A stretch of DNA of 64,000 nt from Actinomyces lilanjuaniae (GCF_003606385.1 NZ_CP032514.1:2046001-2110000), one strand, 5' to 3'. Positions 46,633 through 56,197 are shown, numbered from the stretch's first letter. Notes: generated by a model not told the origin, from the sequence alone. Numbers and translations are program-made.

Positions 46633-48501
46633 ATGAGGATCAGCAACAGGCAGGCCGTCATCGCCCCGACGACCGACACACTGGGCTGGATCGTGTCGGG
46701 GCTCATGGTGCACGGCCTCAATACCACCCCAGCAGCCCTCCCTACCGTCGCCATCATCGTGTTCCTGCTCACCGCAGCGGCAACAAACCTGCTGCTGGGG
46801 AGACTGGTCCTGCTCACCTACCGGAGGCGGTTCCGCACCGCCTCCTTCGAGGAGGCCACCGCGCTTGCCTGCCAGTACGCCGTCGCCACGCTGGCAGGCG
46901 CACTAGCCGTCACCATGTGGTCAGCCGCCACCAACCAGACAGTCTCTGTGCTCGCCATCGTGGCGATCCCCTGGGCCAGCCTGGCTATCGCCCTGCTGGC
47001 ACGCTTCACCGTGCGGGTGAGCCGTACCTACGCCAGGGCACAGGCCTACCAGCGCGCCGCGCACAACCGGGACCGGGTCATCATCCTGGGAGCCGGGGAG
47101 GTCGGCGGGCAGATCGTCCGCCTGACCAAGAACGACGCCGCATCCCCCTTCGTCCCTGTCGGTCTGGTCGACGACGACACGACGAAGAAGTACCTGCGTC
47201 TGCACGGCGTGCCTGTCCTGGGCACCATCGACTCGCTGGTCTCCTGCTGCCAGCAGAAGGACGTACGCACCGTGATCATCGCGATCGCCGACCTTCCCAC
47301 TGAGCGGCTCAAGCAGGTCACGCAGGAGTGCGCCCGCAACGGGATCAAGACGATGACCATCGTGCCGGTGCGCGAGATCGCCCGACGCCGGATCCAGTTC
47401 TCAGACATCAAGGACATCGACCTGACCGACGTGCTGGGCAGGCGCGAGGTCCACATCGACCTGTCAAGGATCAGCGACTACGTCGCGGGCAGGTCGGTGC
47501 TGGTCACCGGCGCAGGGGGGTCGATCGGGTCCGAGATCGCCCGCCAGCTGCACCGTATCGGCCCACGGGACCTTGTGCTGCTCGACCGTGACGAGTCCGC
47601 TCTCCACACGATCCAGCTGGACATCTACAACAAGGGCCTGCTGGACACGCGGGACATCGTCCTGTGCGACATCCGTGACAAGGAGGCCCTGCGCCAGGTG
47701 TTCCAGGAGCACCGTCCCGAGGTGGTCTTCCACGCCGCGGCCCTCAAGCACCTGCCGCTGCTGGAGCAGTACCCTGACGAGGGGTGGAAGACCAACGTGC
47801 TTGGCACGAAGAACGTCCTGGAGCTCTCCGAGGAGACAGCCGTGACGACCCTGGTCAACATCTCCACTGACAAGGCGGCCGACCCAACCTCGGTCCTGGG
47901 GCGCACGAAGCACGTCGCCGAGCAGATGACCACCTCTATCGCCCTGGAGAACGGGCTGCGCTTCGTCTCGGTCCGGTTCGGCAACGTCCTGGGCTCACGC
48001 GGCTCGATGCTGTGGACCTTCAAGCACCAGATCGACAGCGGCGGCCCCGTCACGGTGACCGACCCGCGGGTGGAGAGGTACTTCATGACTATCCCCGAGG
48101 CGTGCCAGCTGGTCCTCCACGCCGGAGCCATCGGCCGCCCTGGGGACACGATGGTCCTGGACATGGGGGAGCCCGTCCGGATCCTTGACGTCGCCCAGAG
48201 GCTCATCGCCCAGTCGGGCAACGACGTGGAGGTCGAGTTCACCGGCCTGCGACCGGGCGAGAAGCTGTCTGAGGACCTCATCGCCACCGACGAGGACGGC
48301 ATCCGCCCCTTCCACCCTCTTATCAGCCACGTACGGGTGGAGCCGGTCGCCCCGCACAGGCTCGACACAGTCCGGGAGTGGGCCTACGGCGCTGCGGCCG
48401 ACGCCAGGCACGTCGAGAAGGACGCCAAGGACATCACCGCCGCACAGCAGGAGGAGCAGGCCCAGCCTGTCGCCATGTCGCACGAGGCAGTCTCGCACTA
48501 A
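46633..48501 (+). CDS. Membrane UDP-sugar 4,6-dehydratase (PglF/CapD-like)
   Basis: A 622-aa enzyme. Four membrane helices (about 10-135), a CoA-binding-like Rossmann domain (VIILGAGEVGGQIV ... GLVDDD), then an SDR dehydratase domain from about residue 285 (VLVTGAGGSIGSEIARQ, HAAALKHLPLLE, NISTDKAADPTSVLGRTKHVAE). The canonical Tyr is replaced: the usual M..xK becomes L-GRT-K, as in some actinobacterial homologues. It likely makes UDP-4-keto-6-deoxy-GlcNAc for the DegT aminotransferase below. Confidence 0.92.
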   Translation: MRISNRQAVIAPTTDTLGWIVSGLMVHGLNTTPAALPTVAIIVFLLTAAATNLLLGRLVLLTYRRRFRTASFEEATALACQYAVATLAGALAVTMWSAATNQTVSVLAIVAIPWASLAIALLARFTVRVSRTYARAQAYQRAAHNRDRVIILGAGEVGGQIVRLTKNDAASPFVPVGLVDDDTTKKYLRLHGVPVLGTIDSLVSCCQQKDVRTVIIAIADLPTERLKQVTQECARNGIKTMTIVPVREIARRRIQFSDIKDIDLTDVLGRREVHIDLSRISDYVAGRSVLVTGAGGSIGSEIARQLHRIGPRDLVLLDRDESALHTIQLDIYNKGLLDTRDIVLCDIRDKEALRQVFQEHRPEVVFHAAALKHLPLLEQYPDEGWKTNVLGTKNVLELSEETAVTTLVNISTDKAADPTSVLGRTKHVAEQMTTSIALENGLRFVSVRFGNVLGSRGSMLWTFKHQIDSGGPVTVTDPRVERYFMTIPEACQLVLHAGAIGRPGDTMVLDMGEPVRILDVAQRLIAQSGNDVEVEFTGLRPGEKLSEDLIATDEDGIRPFHPLISHVRVEPVAPHRLDTVREWAYGAAADARHVEKDAKDITAAQQEEQAQPVAMSHEAVSH

Positions 48502-48570
48502 CTCCGCCCCGTTGCCCCGCCACCTGCACCTCCACGACACGGACCCACAGAACAGGACCTGACCTCGACC

Positions 48571-49872
48571 ATGGAACTCTGGGATCTTCTCGCGCTGGCA
48601 CGGCGACGCATCGGCACAGTCCTCCTGCTGCCCGTGCTAGGCGTCCTCGTGGCAGCCGGGCTCCTCTACCTCACGCCCACCACCTACACCGCCAGCTCAA
48701 GCGCCTACGTGTCCGTCGCCGTCAGTGACGAGGACACCATGACGACGAGGTACTCCGACGCAGCCGACCTCGCGGAGAAGAAGGCAACCGCTGTCGTCCC
48801 GATCTTCACCTCGACACGGCTGGCCCAGGCAGTCATCAACGACCTGGGTCTCGACGAGACACCGGAGCAGCTGGCCTCCAACATCACGGCCACCAACGTC
48901 ACCGGTACGGTAACAATCAACGTGACGGTGACAGCCTCCTCCCGGGAGGACGCCCTGCAGATCGCCGACGCCGTGATTACTCACTCAGCGGAGGAGATCA
49001 GGGGGCTGGAGGGCGAGGTGTCACCCGTGACAGTCGTCCCCCTGGCGTCGGCGGAGCTCTCGGGCGTGTCCGTCAGCCCCTCACCGGGGCGCTACATCGG
49101 CCTCGGAGCCGTCGGGGGCCTTCTGGTGGGCTTCCTCCTCGTGTTCGGGGCCTCGGTCATGGACAACCGCCTTCAGAGCATCGGAGAGGCTTCACGCGCT
49201 GCTGAGTCTCCTGCACTAGGTGCCCTTCCTGTCAAGCTGACACGGGACACGGACCGCCTGCTGGCCAGGATCCGAGAGCTGGTGCTCTACACAGGCTCGG
49301 GACGCCTGCCTGCTCGCACGGTGCTAGTAGCCTCGGCTGCCGGAGACTGCGGTGCCTGGAAAGTTGCCCTGGAGCTGGCACGAGCCACGGCGCTGGCCGG
49401 CCAGCCCACCGTCCTGGTCGATGCCAGGATGCGCAGCACAGAGACGGGACGCCCCCTGACAGAACCGGGCCTGTCGGAGGTGCTCCAGGGCAAGAGCCGC
49501 CTGAGTGACGCCGTAGCAGGCTCCGAGGTGCCAGGTCTTCTGGTGATGAAGGCTGGAGCCGCCGCCTCGGACCCGACAGCACTGCTGGCATCCCCTCGTA
49601 TGGAGGAGGCCTTGTCGGTGCTGTCCCGGGACCGCTGCGTCATTGTCGCCGGACCCGCCCTCTACCCAGGTGCCGAGGGCCTTCTCGTCTCCCGGCTGGT
49701 CGACCGCATCGTCGTCGTCGCCCGCTTCAAGCAGACCACGACCGACCAGCTGGAGCACGCCACCGAGGCCCTGCGACGCGAGAGCCACGAGATAAGCGGG
49801 GTCGTGCTCAACGACGTGCCCTCGTCGTTCCTGTCGCGGGTACGGTACGGAGAGTTCAACGAGGCGGCATGA
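48571..49872 (+). CDS. Wzz / BY-kinase-like chain-length protein with degenerate P-loop
   Basis: A 433-aa protein with a Wzz-type architecture: N-terminal membrane helix (about 18-36), an extracytoplasmic region with Thr-rich NITATNVTGTVTINVTVTA, a second helix (about 172-192), and a cytoplasmic Rossmann-like tail. The tail aligns with a bacterial tyrosine kinase, but the Walker A position reads SAAGDCGAWKVALE, lacking the GK(S/T) core, and the second motif is VLVDARMRS. ATP binding is probably lost, leaving a structural regulator of polymer length. Confidence 0.83.
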   Translation: MELWDLLALARRRIGTVLLLPVLGVLVAAGLLYLTPTTYTASSSAYVSVAVSDEDTMTTRYSDAADLAEKKATAVVPIFTSTRLAQAVINDLGLDETPEQLASNITATNVTGTVTINVTVTASSREDALQIADAVITHSAEEIRGLEGEVSPVTVVPLASAELSGVSVSPSPGRYIGLGAVGGLLVGFLLVFGASVMDNRLQSIGEASRAAESPALGALPVKLTRDTDRLLARIRELVLYTGSGRLPARTVLVASAAGDCGAWKVALELARATALAGQPTVLVDARMRSTETGRPLTEPGLSEVLQGKSRLSDAVAGSEVPGLLVMKAGAAASDPTALLASPRMEEALSVLSRDRCVIVAGPALYPGAEGLLVSRLVDRIVVVARFKQTTTDQLEHATEALRRESHEISGVVLNDVPSSFLSRVRYGEFNEAA

Positions 49873-49910
49873 GGAACGATCGCGACACGGTCGGGACGGT
49901 CGACCGGGGG

Positions 49911-50366
49911 CTACCCCGCAGGGGTGACTCCGGTCCCTCCTGCCAGCCACCGCAGGGCAAGGCTGTCGGGCTCCCCGGGCTGGCAGCACACGACGGTCCT
50001 GCCGGAGTCCTGGACCGCCCCGATCCACGCACTGACCTGCGCGGCACTGGCAGCCCCGTCGGGGCGGGCCTGCTGCAGGAGGACACTGTCGGCCCACTGC
50101 AGGCAGGCGCTGTCGACGCCGGGGAGGCCACGCGCCCTGACACGCACGTCGACACCGAGCCGACGCAGGACCTGAGCCGCCTCGGCAGCTGTCTCCAGGA
50201 GCGGGCCACAGTCGCCCTGTGCGACAACAAGCACGTGAAAGGTCCGCTCCGCACGGCGCGCGGGCCTGCCTGGTACCGACGCGGGCGCCGCCACCACGCC
50301 GCCTCTGACTCCGCTGTGTCCTGGCGATACTGCCTGTGGTGGCTGTGCCGACGGTGTCACGCTCAT
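49911..50366 (-). CDS. Hypothetical protein, opposite to the polysaccharide operon
   Basis: A 151-aa protein on the minus strand between two plus-strand polysaccharide genes. Residues about 42-140 look like an alpha/beta fold: FHVLVVAQGDCGPLLETAAEAAQVLRRLGVDVRVRARG, ADSVLLQQA, RTVVCCQPGEPDSLALRWLAGG. The start ATG 50366 lacks a strong ribosome binding site. A larger plus-strand frame over the same DNA is Arg/Pro/His-rich and not convincing. Family not recognised; it resembles a response- or glycosyltransferase-like Rossmann half. Confidence 0.5.
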   Translation of the reverse strand: MSVTPSAQPPQAVSPGHSGVRGGVVAAPASVPGRPARRAERTFHVLVVAQGDCGPLLETAAEAAQVLRRLGVDVRVRARGLPGVDSACLQWADSVLLQQARPDGAASAAQVSAWIGAVQDSGRTVVCCQPGEPDSLALRWLAGGTGVTPAG

Positions 50367-50718
50367 CCCCGTGTCCCGTCCCAGATGTCCTGGCTGTCGC
50401 TGCAGCCTGCCGCGGCAGGCTGCAGCCCAACCACCGCGAGCGCCCGTCTACCCATAGTGCAGAGCTTCCTTCGTACACGTCATACATGGTGCGGCCAAGA
50501 CCTATGGCCAAACCGAGAAGATGCTATAGCACCGGCTCCGCAGCAACCACCGCAACATGAACGGAGACATCCGATCGAGATCAGCACAGTCAGACAACGT
50601 CGTCACCGCTCCGTGCCAGCACTGAGGCGTCCCCGCAGCCGTGCCCGTCCTGGGCCGCCCATGGTGAGGACACCCACGAGGCAGCATCCAGCACCGACAC
50701 CGACTGAGGAGTGACGTC
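50367..50718. other. Intergenic region before the aminotransferase
   Basis: 352 nt. Locally AT-richer between 50470 and 50560, where a promoter for the aminotransferase block is expected. No gene seen; the start of the next gene has a clear GAGGAG ribosome binding site. Confidence 0.45.
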
Positions 50719-51909
50719 ATGATCCCATTCTCCCCACCTACCCTGACCGAGGACGACATTGAGGCTGTCGTCTCGGTACTGCGCTCCGGCTGGATCACGA
50801 CAGGCCCCGTCGGGCGCGAGTTCGAGGCCGCCCTGACGGCCTACACCGGCTGCGCAGGCACCGTGACCCTCAGCTCGGCGACGGCCGCTCTCGAGCTGGC
50901 CCTGAGACTGTGCGACGTCGGCCCCGGCGACGAGGTTATCGTCCCCGCCTACACCTACACAGCCACCGCCGCCGTGGTCCACCACGTGGGTGCGTCCATC
51001 GTCGTGGTGGACACCGAGCCAGGCTCCTGCACCCCCTCGCCCGAGCGAGTTCTCGCTGCTGTATCACCCAGGACCAAGGCCGTCATCACCGTCGACCTGG
51101 CCGGTGTCCCTTTCGACACCAGGCCCCTGGCTGAAGCCCTCACCGGGCAGGGCAGCCGTGCCGGGGGCCTGCAGCAGCGGCTGGATCGTCCAGTCCTCAT
51201 TGCCGACGCCGCCCACTCCCTGGGAGCGCGCCTGGACCACGCTGCCGTGGGCGAGGTGGCAGATCTTACTGCCTTTTCCTTTCACGCCGTCAAGAACCTG
51301 ACCACCGCCGAGGGCGGGGCGCTGCAGTGGCGCACCGGGCTGCCCGCCGACCACGACGACATCGAGCGCTCGCTGCGCCTGCTGTCCCTTCACGGTCAGT
51401 CCAAGGACGCACTAGCCAAGACCACGGGGACGTCGTGGGAGTACGACATCGAGGTCCTGGGCTGGAAGGCCAACATGCCCGACGTCCTGGCCGCGCTGGG
51501 GCTGTCCCAGCTGGCACGCTATGACAGTATTGTCGAACGTCGGCTGGAGATGGTGTCGCTGTACCAGGAAGGGCTCAGCGACACCGGTATCACCCTGCTC
51601 CCCCACCAGCAGCCCGGACTGCGATCCAGCGCTCACCTTGCGATCGCTACGCTTCCCGTGCCTGGCGTCGAGGAGCGCAACGCCTTCATCGACCAGATGC
51701 GGCACTGTGGTGTCGCGACAAACGTCCACTACAAGCCACTGCCCATGCTGACTGCCTACAAGAGGCTCGGCCTCGACATCAGCCGGTACCCGCACGCGGC
51801 CTCCTTCTACGCCACGGAGGTGACCCTGCCCCTGCACATGGCACTGACCGACGACGACATCGCCCGGGTGTGCCACGCAGCACGTACGGCACTGCCAGGA
51901 TCACGATGA
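50719..51909 (+). CDS. DegT/DnrJ/EryC1/StrS aminotransferase
   Basis: PLP-dependent sugar aminotransferase of 396 aa: the N-terminal PFSPPTLTEDDIEAVVSVLRSGWITTGP, the core LSSATAALELAL, DEVIVPAYTYTATA, DAAHSLGA, and catalytic lysine K192 in FHAVKNLTTAEGGAL. It probably converts the 4-keto sugar made by the PglF-like dehydratase to a UDP-4-amino-6-deoxy sugar (PglE/PseC-like). Clear GAGGAG ribosome binding site. Overlaps the downstream wzy gene by ATGA. Confidence 0.93.
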   Translation: MIPFSPPTLTEDDIEAVVSVLRSGWITTGPVGREFEAALTAYTGCAGTVTLSSATAALELALRLCDVGPGDEVIVPAYTYTATAAVVHHVGASIVVVDTEPGSCTPSPERVLAAVSPRTKAVITVDLAGVPFDTRPLAEALTGQGSRAGGLQQRLDRPVLIADAAHSLGARLDHAAVGEVADLTAFSFHAVKNLTTAEGGALQWRTGLPADHDDIERSLRLLSLHGQSKDALAKTTGTSWEYDIEVLGWKANMPDVLAALGLSQLARYDSIVERRLEMVSLYQEGLSDTGITLLPHQQPGLRSSAHLAIATLPVPGVEERNAFIDQMRHCGVATNVHYKPLPMLTAYKRLGLDISRYPHAASFYATEVTLPLHMALTDDDIARVCHAARTALPGSR

Positions 51910-53480
51910 GCCTGCTCGCGCCTAGGTCCTCCCTGGTACCACGCAGCACCACCGCAGCTCCGTCAGCCAGTAGGCAGGCGCCCCCGGGCCAGCGGGCGCT
52001 CAGGGTCCTGACCGCGAACCTGGCCCTGACCTTTATGATCTTGTGGGGGCAGTGCGACTGGCGGTGGGGCGGCCTGCTGTTCCTGTGGCTCAACCTGCTC
52101 TTGTACAGCCTGAGCCCTCGACGGCGCTCCGTGTTCTTCAGCGGGTTCCTTGTCTCCTTCTTCCTGCTGCTTCTCAGCCAGGCGACCTTGGAGCGAGTCT
52201 TTCACTACTCCTCCTCGCGCGCCGAGCCCGCCGCGCTTCCGACGACCGTCACTATTCTTCTGGTTGGTCTGGCAGCATCCGCAGCAGGGTACTTCCTTGC
52301 CGGCCTCCCCGGGATGCCACGCTACGTCGCCGCCGCACGCAGCAGCAGCCAGCGCGGCAGGGCAGCCGTCATACGTGCCCGGTCGTGGGCTGCCCAGGCG
52401 CTGCACGACCGGGCACACGTCAGGTCCGCCTCCTTGGCCGTCATTGTCCTCAGCTTTCCGATCAGCACGTTCTGGCTGGTCTCCACGATCGCCAGGACCG
52501 GCATCTCGGGGTACCTCAGCCTCTACACCACCGACTACATCGACCAGAACTCGGGGATCCTCAACCTGCTCGGGGAGTACTCCTCCGACTTCGCGTTTAT
52601 CGCCTACCTCATCTACCTGGCCACGATGCCGTCGCGCAACGAGATGATCCTGCCCACGTCCCTGCTGGCCGTCATCAAGAGCCTGTACCTCATGGTGGGT
52701 GTGCGCCGGGAGTTCACCGTGTTCGCAATCATCGTCGTGTGCTACGTCGTTCTGCGCAACCGGATAGACCCGGGTAAGGGATGGTTTACCCGGCGCACGG
52801 CCCTGACCGCTTCCCTGAGCGCCGCGGCCCTGATGCTCCTGTTCACGGCTATGGAGAGCCTCCGTGGCAACGGCAGCTCCTCTTCCATCGTGGAGTTCCT
52901 CTACAACCAGGGGGTCTCCGTGCGGGTCATCGACAACGTCGTGGTGTTCGGCGACCGCCTCCCCGAGCAGTTCTACCTGGCCTACTTCGCCCACTACGGC
53001 CTGGTCGGACGTCTCCTCGGCCTACCCTCCCTGCAAGGAAACTCCTTCGAGCGGGCAGAGATAGGAGGGTCGCTGTCGCACTCACTGTCCCGCATCGCCC
53101 TGGGCGACCATGCCTACCTGACCGGGGTGAGCACCGGGACGTCCTACCTTGCCGAGGGCTACGTCCAGTACGGGATGGCTGGCGTCCTCGGCCTCGCCCT
53201 CGTCGTCGGTGCCGTGCTGCGCTACGTCGACGGGCTGGCCAGCACCTCCTACATCTCCAACTCCCTGCGCATGCTCATGCTTCCGTCACTGATATGGCTG
53301 CCCCGCGGCCCGGCCGCTGACTTCATCGGCGTCCTGGTGGCCCCGACCACGATCATGGCGCTGGCCACCATAGTCGGGGTCGTGTGGATATCCCGCGGCA
53401 TGGAGACCCTCAGAAGCAGGAGACAGATCGGCTACCGGCCCCGCAGGCGGCTCCTCAGGCAACGTGGCAGGACAGCGTAG
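51906..53480 (+). CDS. O-antigen/capsule polymerase (Wzy-like)
   Basis: A 524-aa polytopic membrane protein with about 10-11 helices. The periplasmic-loop features include DQNSGILNLLGEYSSDF, the central KSLYLMVGVRREF, and RGNGSSSSIVEFLYNQGVSVRVIDN, then HSLSRIALGDHAYL. That layout is typical of Wzy-type O-antigen polysaccharide polymerases, and position between aminotransferase, glycosyltransferase and flippase supports the assignment. Sequence conservation in Wzy is low, so it is a role call by architecture and context. Confidence 0.8.
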   Translation: MSLLAPRSSLVPRSTTAAPSASRQAPPGQRALRVLTANLALTFMILWGQCDWRWGGLLFLWLNLLLYSLSPRRRSVFFSGFLVSFFLLLLSQATLERVFHYSSSRAEPAALPTTVTILLVGLAASAAGYFLAGLPGMPRYVAAARSSSQRGRAAVIRARSWAAQALHDRAHVRSASLAVIVLSFPISTFWLVSTIARTGISGYLSLYTTDYIDQNSGILNLLGEYSSDFAFIAYLIYLATMPSRNEMILPTSLLAVIKSLYLMVGVRREFTVFAIIVVCYVVLRNRIDPGKGWFTRRTALTASLSAAALMLLFTAMESLRGNGSSSSIVEFLYNQGVSVRVIDNVVVFGDRLPEQFYLAYFAHYGLVGRLLGLPSLQGNSFERAEIGGSLSHSLSRIALGDHAYLTGVSTGTSYLAEGYVQYGMAGVLGLALVVGAVLRYVDGLASTSYISNSLRMLMLPSLIWLPRGPAADFIGVLVAPTTIMALATIVGVVWISRGMETLRSRRQIGYRPRRRLLRQRGRTA

Positions 53481-53576
53481 GACGCAGCAGCACAGCAGCT
53501 CCCACCACGTCCGCACGTCTGGCTTCCGCAGAGCGCCCAGAGGGTACACCTTCCAGTTCCAGCCTCGACAAGTCCC

Positions 53577-53607
53577 CAGAAAGCTCCAGAAAGCTCCAGA
53601 AAGAAGG
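53577..53607 (+). repeat. Short tandem repeat before glycosyltransferase start
   Basis: The 10-nt motif AGAAAGCTCC occurs twice in tandem and a third partial copy merges with the ribosome binding site AGAAAGAAGG, 5 nt before the GTG at 53616. Slippage here would change only the leader, not the reading frame. Confidence 0.5.
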
Positions 53608-53615
53608 TACGCCAC

Positions 53616-54743
53616 GTGGCTCAGGCCTCGTCATCTAGCTCACCAGACCGTCTCCGGGTGCTTGTCGGCGGCATGACCGAGAACGCCGGAGGCAAGGAGG
53701 CGTTTATCCTCTCCGCGTTCCGCCTGCTCAAGGACAGCTACAGCTTTACCTTCCTGGTGGACCGTGACGACGTGGCACACCAGGAGGAGCTCCTGGCGCT
53801 CGGCGCCAGGATAGCCAGGGTCCCCGCAAGGCGGCAGCACCCCATAGGCTACGTGCGCGCAGTATCCCGGCTGGTGCGCACAGGAGGCTTTCACGCCGTG
53901 TGGCTCCACCAGACGGTTATCAGCAGTATCGAGCCTCTTGTCGCCGCCAGGGCAGTCGGAGTACCAGTGCGAGTACTTCACTCCCACTCGTCGGCAAATA
54001 TGTCGGGGAGGGTGTCAGGTATACTTCACCACCTCCAGCGCCCACTCACCGGTCTGTACGCAAATCGCCGCTACGCCTGCTCGGCGGAGGCGGCACAGTG
54101 GCTCTTCGGCGACACGGCGTGGACGTTCGTTCCCAACATCTTCGACCCAGACCCCTTCTCCTTCGACGCGGACCGGCGTGCCCGCGTGCGCAGGCAACTG
54201 GGGCTGCACCCTCAGGAGAGAGCCGTTGTCCACGTCGCACGACTGGGGCCGGCAAAGAACCACGCCTTCGACCTTCGCATTATGGAGGAGCTACGAGCCA
54301 TGGGGGTACGCGCCCAGCTGCTCCTGTGCGGTGACGGGCCCTACCGTGAGAACCTCGCTGCTGACGTCCAGAGGATGTCCCTCGACCACATGGTCACTTT
54401 TCTAGGCCCCCGCAAGGACGTACCTGACCTCCTGCAGGCTGCGGACGTCATGATTCTTCCCTCGACCTTTGAGGGCCTGCCCTACACAGCGCTTGAGGCC
54501 CAGGCGGCCGGGCTGCCGCTGCTCCTGTCACAAGCAGTCAGCACCAGCGCACAGGTCGGCGGACAGGTCACGGTACTGGACCTGGCAAGGGGGCCTGCGC
54601 CGTGGGCTCAGGCTATCGCAGCCGTGGATCCCGGCGCGTCACCCAGGCGACCAAATGCCGTCAAGGGCTCACCGTTCGACGCCGGAACCGCACTTCCCCG
54701 GTTTCAGGAGCTTCTCGCAGCAGATACACCGAAGGAGTCGTGA
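53616..54743 (+). CDS. Glycosyltransferase family 4 (capsular type)
   Basis: A 375-aa GT-B glycosyltransferase. VLVGGMTENAGGKEAFILSAFRLL at the N-terminus is typical of EpsF/capsular types, then LHSHSSANMSG, the donor-domain VVHVARLGPAKNHAFDLRIMEEL, LLLCGDGPYRENL, and the EX7E motif STFEGLPYTALEAQAAGLPLLLSQAV. Adds a further sugar to the repeat. It begins with GTG and ends with TGATG, overlapping the flippase start by one base. Confidence 0.92.
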   Translation: MAQASSSSSPDRLRVLVGGMTENAGGKEAFILSAFRLLKDSYSFTFLVDRDDVAHQEELLALGARIARVPARRQHPIGYVRAVSRLVRTGGFHAVWLHQTVISSIEPLVAARAVGVPVRVLHSHSSANMSGRVSGILHHLQRPLTGLYANRRYACSAEAAQWLFGDTAWTFVPNIFDPDPFSFDADRRARVRRQLGLHPQERAVVHVARLGPAKNHAFDLRIMEELRAMGVRAQLLLCGDGPYRENLAADVQRMSLDHMVTFLGPRKDVPDLLQAADVMILPSTFEGLPYTALEAQAAGLPLLLSQAVSTSAQVGGQVTVLDLARGPAPWAQAIAAVDPGASPRRPNAVKGSPFDAGTALPRFQELLAADTPKES

Positions 54744-56137
54744 TGGGGACGCTATGGCGGTTCCTGAGGAACTCAGGAATCTTTGTACTGGGAACAGTCC
54801 TGTCAAAGCTGATCGCCTTCATCATGCTCCCGCTGTACACGGCGGTCGTCCCTCCCGCCGACTTCGGCTACTACGATCTCAGCATCACCTACCTGACCGT
54901 TATATGTGAAGGGCTCTTCCTGAACATATGGGTGGTCATCCTGAGACAGATGTACAAGAGCAGGAAGGAGGAGGTCCGGGCGCTGCAGGCGGGGTCGCTT
55001 GTATTCCTCGGCTCGACAGCCGCCTATATACTGCTTCTTGTCGCCACGACGCTGCTGCTCGACATCAGGTACATCGGCCTGATCGCACTCCTTGGCATCG
55101 TCCAGAACATCGAGTACGTGTACAAGCACGCCTGCCGCGGTATGAGGCGCAACTGGGACTACGCCATCTCCGGGGTGATCGCCTCCCTAGTCATGATGGC
55201 CATGAACGTCCTTCTTCTGGTCGGTCTCTCCTGGGACTTCCGAGCCCTCTACGTGTCCACGATCGTCGCCTTTTTGTGCGAGATCGCCTATATCGAACTC
55301 CGCGCGGGGGTCCTGAGAAAGATGCTGACCAGCGACTGGGGGTGGGCAGTGGTGCCCTCAGCCAGGTCCATGCTGGTCCTGGCCGTACCGGTTGGGCTCA
55401 ACGCCCTCGTCTACTGGACCATCAACTCCATGAACCGTGCCGTGGTTGGCGCGGTCCTTGACCTGTCCCAGAACGGCCTGTTCGCCATTGCCATGCGCTT
55501 CGGCTCAGTCATGATGCTCGTCATCATGGCCATGACCTACGCCTGGCAGGACCTCGCCTTTGAGAGGTCGCGGGCACATAGCGAGTTCTTCGGGCGCGCC
55601 ACGGCTGTCTACGGAACGGCGCTGTTCCTAGGCCTGGCCCTGCTTGTCCCTGCTATGAAGATCGTGTTCCCGCTGGTCACTGACCCCCAGTACTCGCAGG
55701 CGATGACGGTCGTCCCGTTTGCTCTCGCTGTGTCAACGCTCAGCGGGTACTCCAACTTCATGGTGAACATCTTCTACGCGATCGAGAAGAACAGGGAGAC
55801 CCTGTGGGCCATCGGGATCGCGGGGGCGGTCAACATGGTGTGTGTCGTACCCATGGTCCAGTTGGGAGGCCTCGTCGGTGCCTGCCTGTCCACCGTTGTC
55901 GGCTACAGCTCAGGTATCGCCTACATGCTCTACCGTCTTCGCAGAGAGATCGGCATGCGAGTGGACTACCGGGGACCTTCTGCCGCCATTGGCGTGGTCT
56001 TAACCTCCATGCTGGTCTTCCAGCTCGGCGGCACCTATGCCAATGTCCTTATGGGCGTCGTCGTCCTGGCCGCCTGCGGGTACGCCCTGGTGCGCATGAC
56101 CCGCAACGAGCGAGATGGACGGAGAACAAGTCTGTGA
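54743..56137 (+). CDS. Wzx-type oligosaccharide flippase
   Basis: A 464-aa MOP-superfamily membrane protein with about 12-14 helices. The N-terminus GTVLSKLIAFIMLPLYTAVVPPADFGYYDLSITYLTV is the classical Wzx/polysaccharide-exporter signature; NSMNRAVVGAVLDLSQNGLFAIAMRFG in the middle is also characteristic. Moves the lipid-linked repeat across the membrane for Wzy. Last gene of the polysaccharide operon; the convergent ilvE gene lies 60 nt away. Confidence 0.92.
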   Translation: MGTLWRFLRNSGIFVLGTVLSKLIAFIMLPLYTAVVPPADFGYYDLSITYLTVICEGLFLNIWVVILRQMYKSRKEEVRALQAGSLVFLGSTAAYILLLVATTLLLDIRYIGLIALLGIVQNIEYVYKHACRGMRRNWDYAISGVIASLVMMAMNVLLLVGLSWDFRALYVSTIVAFLCEIAYIELRAGVLRKMLTSDWGWAVVPSARSMLVLAVPVGLNALVYWTINSMNRAVVGAVLDLSQNGLFAIAMRFGSVMMLVIMAMTYAWQDLAFERSRAHSEFFGRATAVYGTALFLGLALLVPAMKIVFPLVTDPQYSQAMTVVPFALAVSTLSGYSNFMVNIFYAIEKNRETLWAIGIAGAVNMVCVVPMVQLGGLVGACLSTVVGYSSGIAYMLYRLRREIGMRVDYRGPSAAIGVVLTSMLVFQLGGTYANVLMGVVVLAACGYALVRMTRNERDGRRTSL

Positions 56138-56197
56138 CAGACAGCTGCAGCGCTCCCCCAGACGGGCCACCCGCAGAGCAGAGAGCGTAAAGGCAGA

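Noticed and set aside
49869..50714. 281-aa plus-strand frame between Wzz-like and aminotransferase genes
   Set aside because: Arg/His/Pro-rich with no hydrophobic core or family; the minus-strand frame in the same place is more protein-like.
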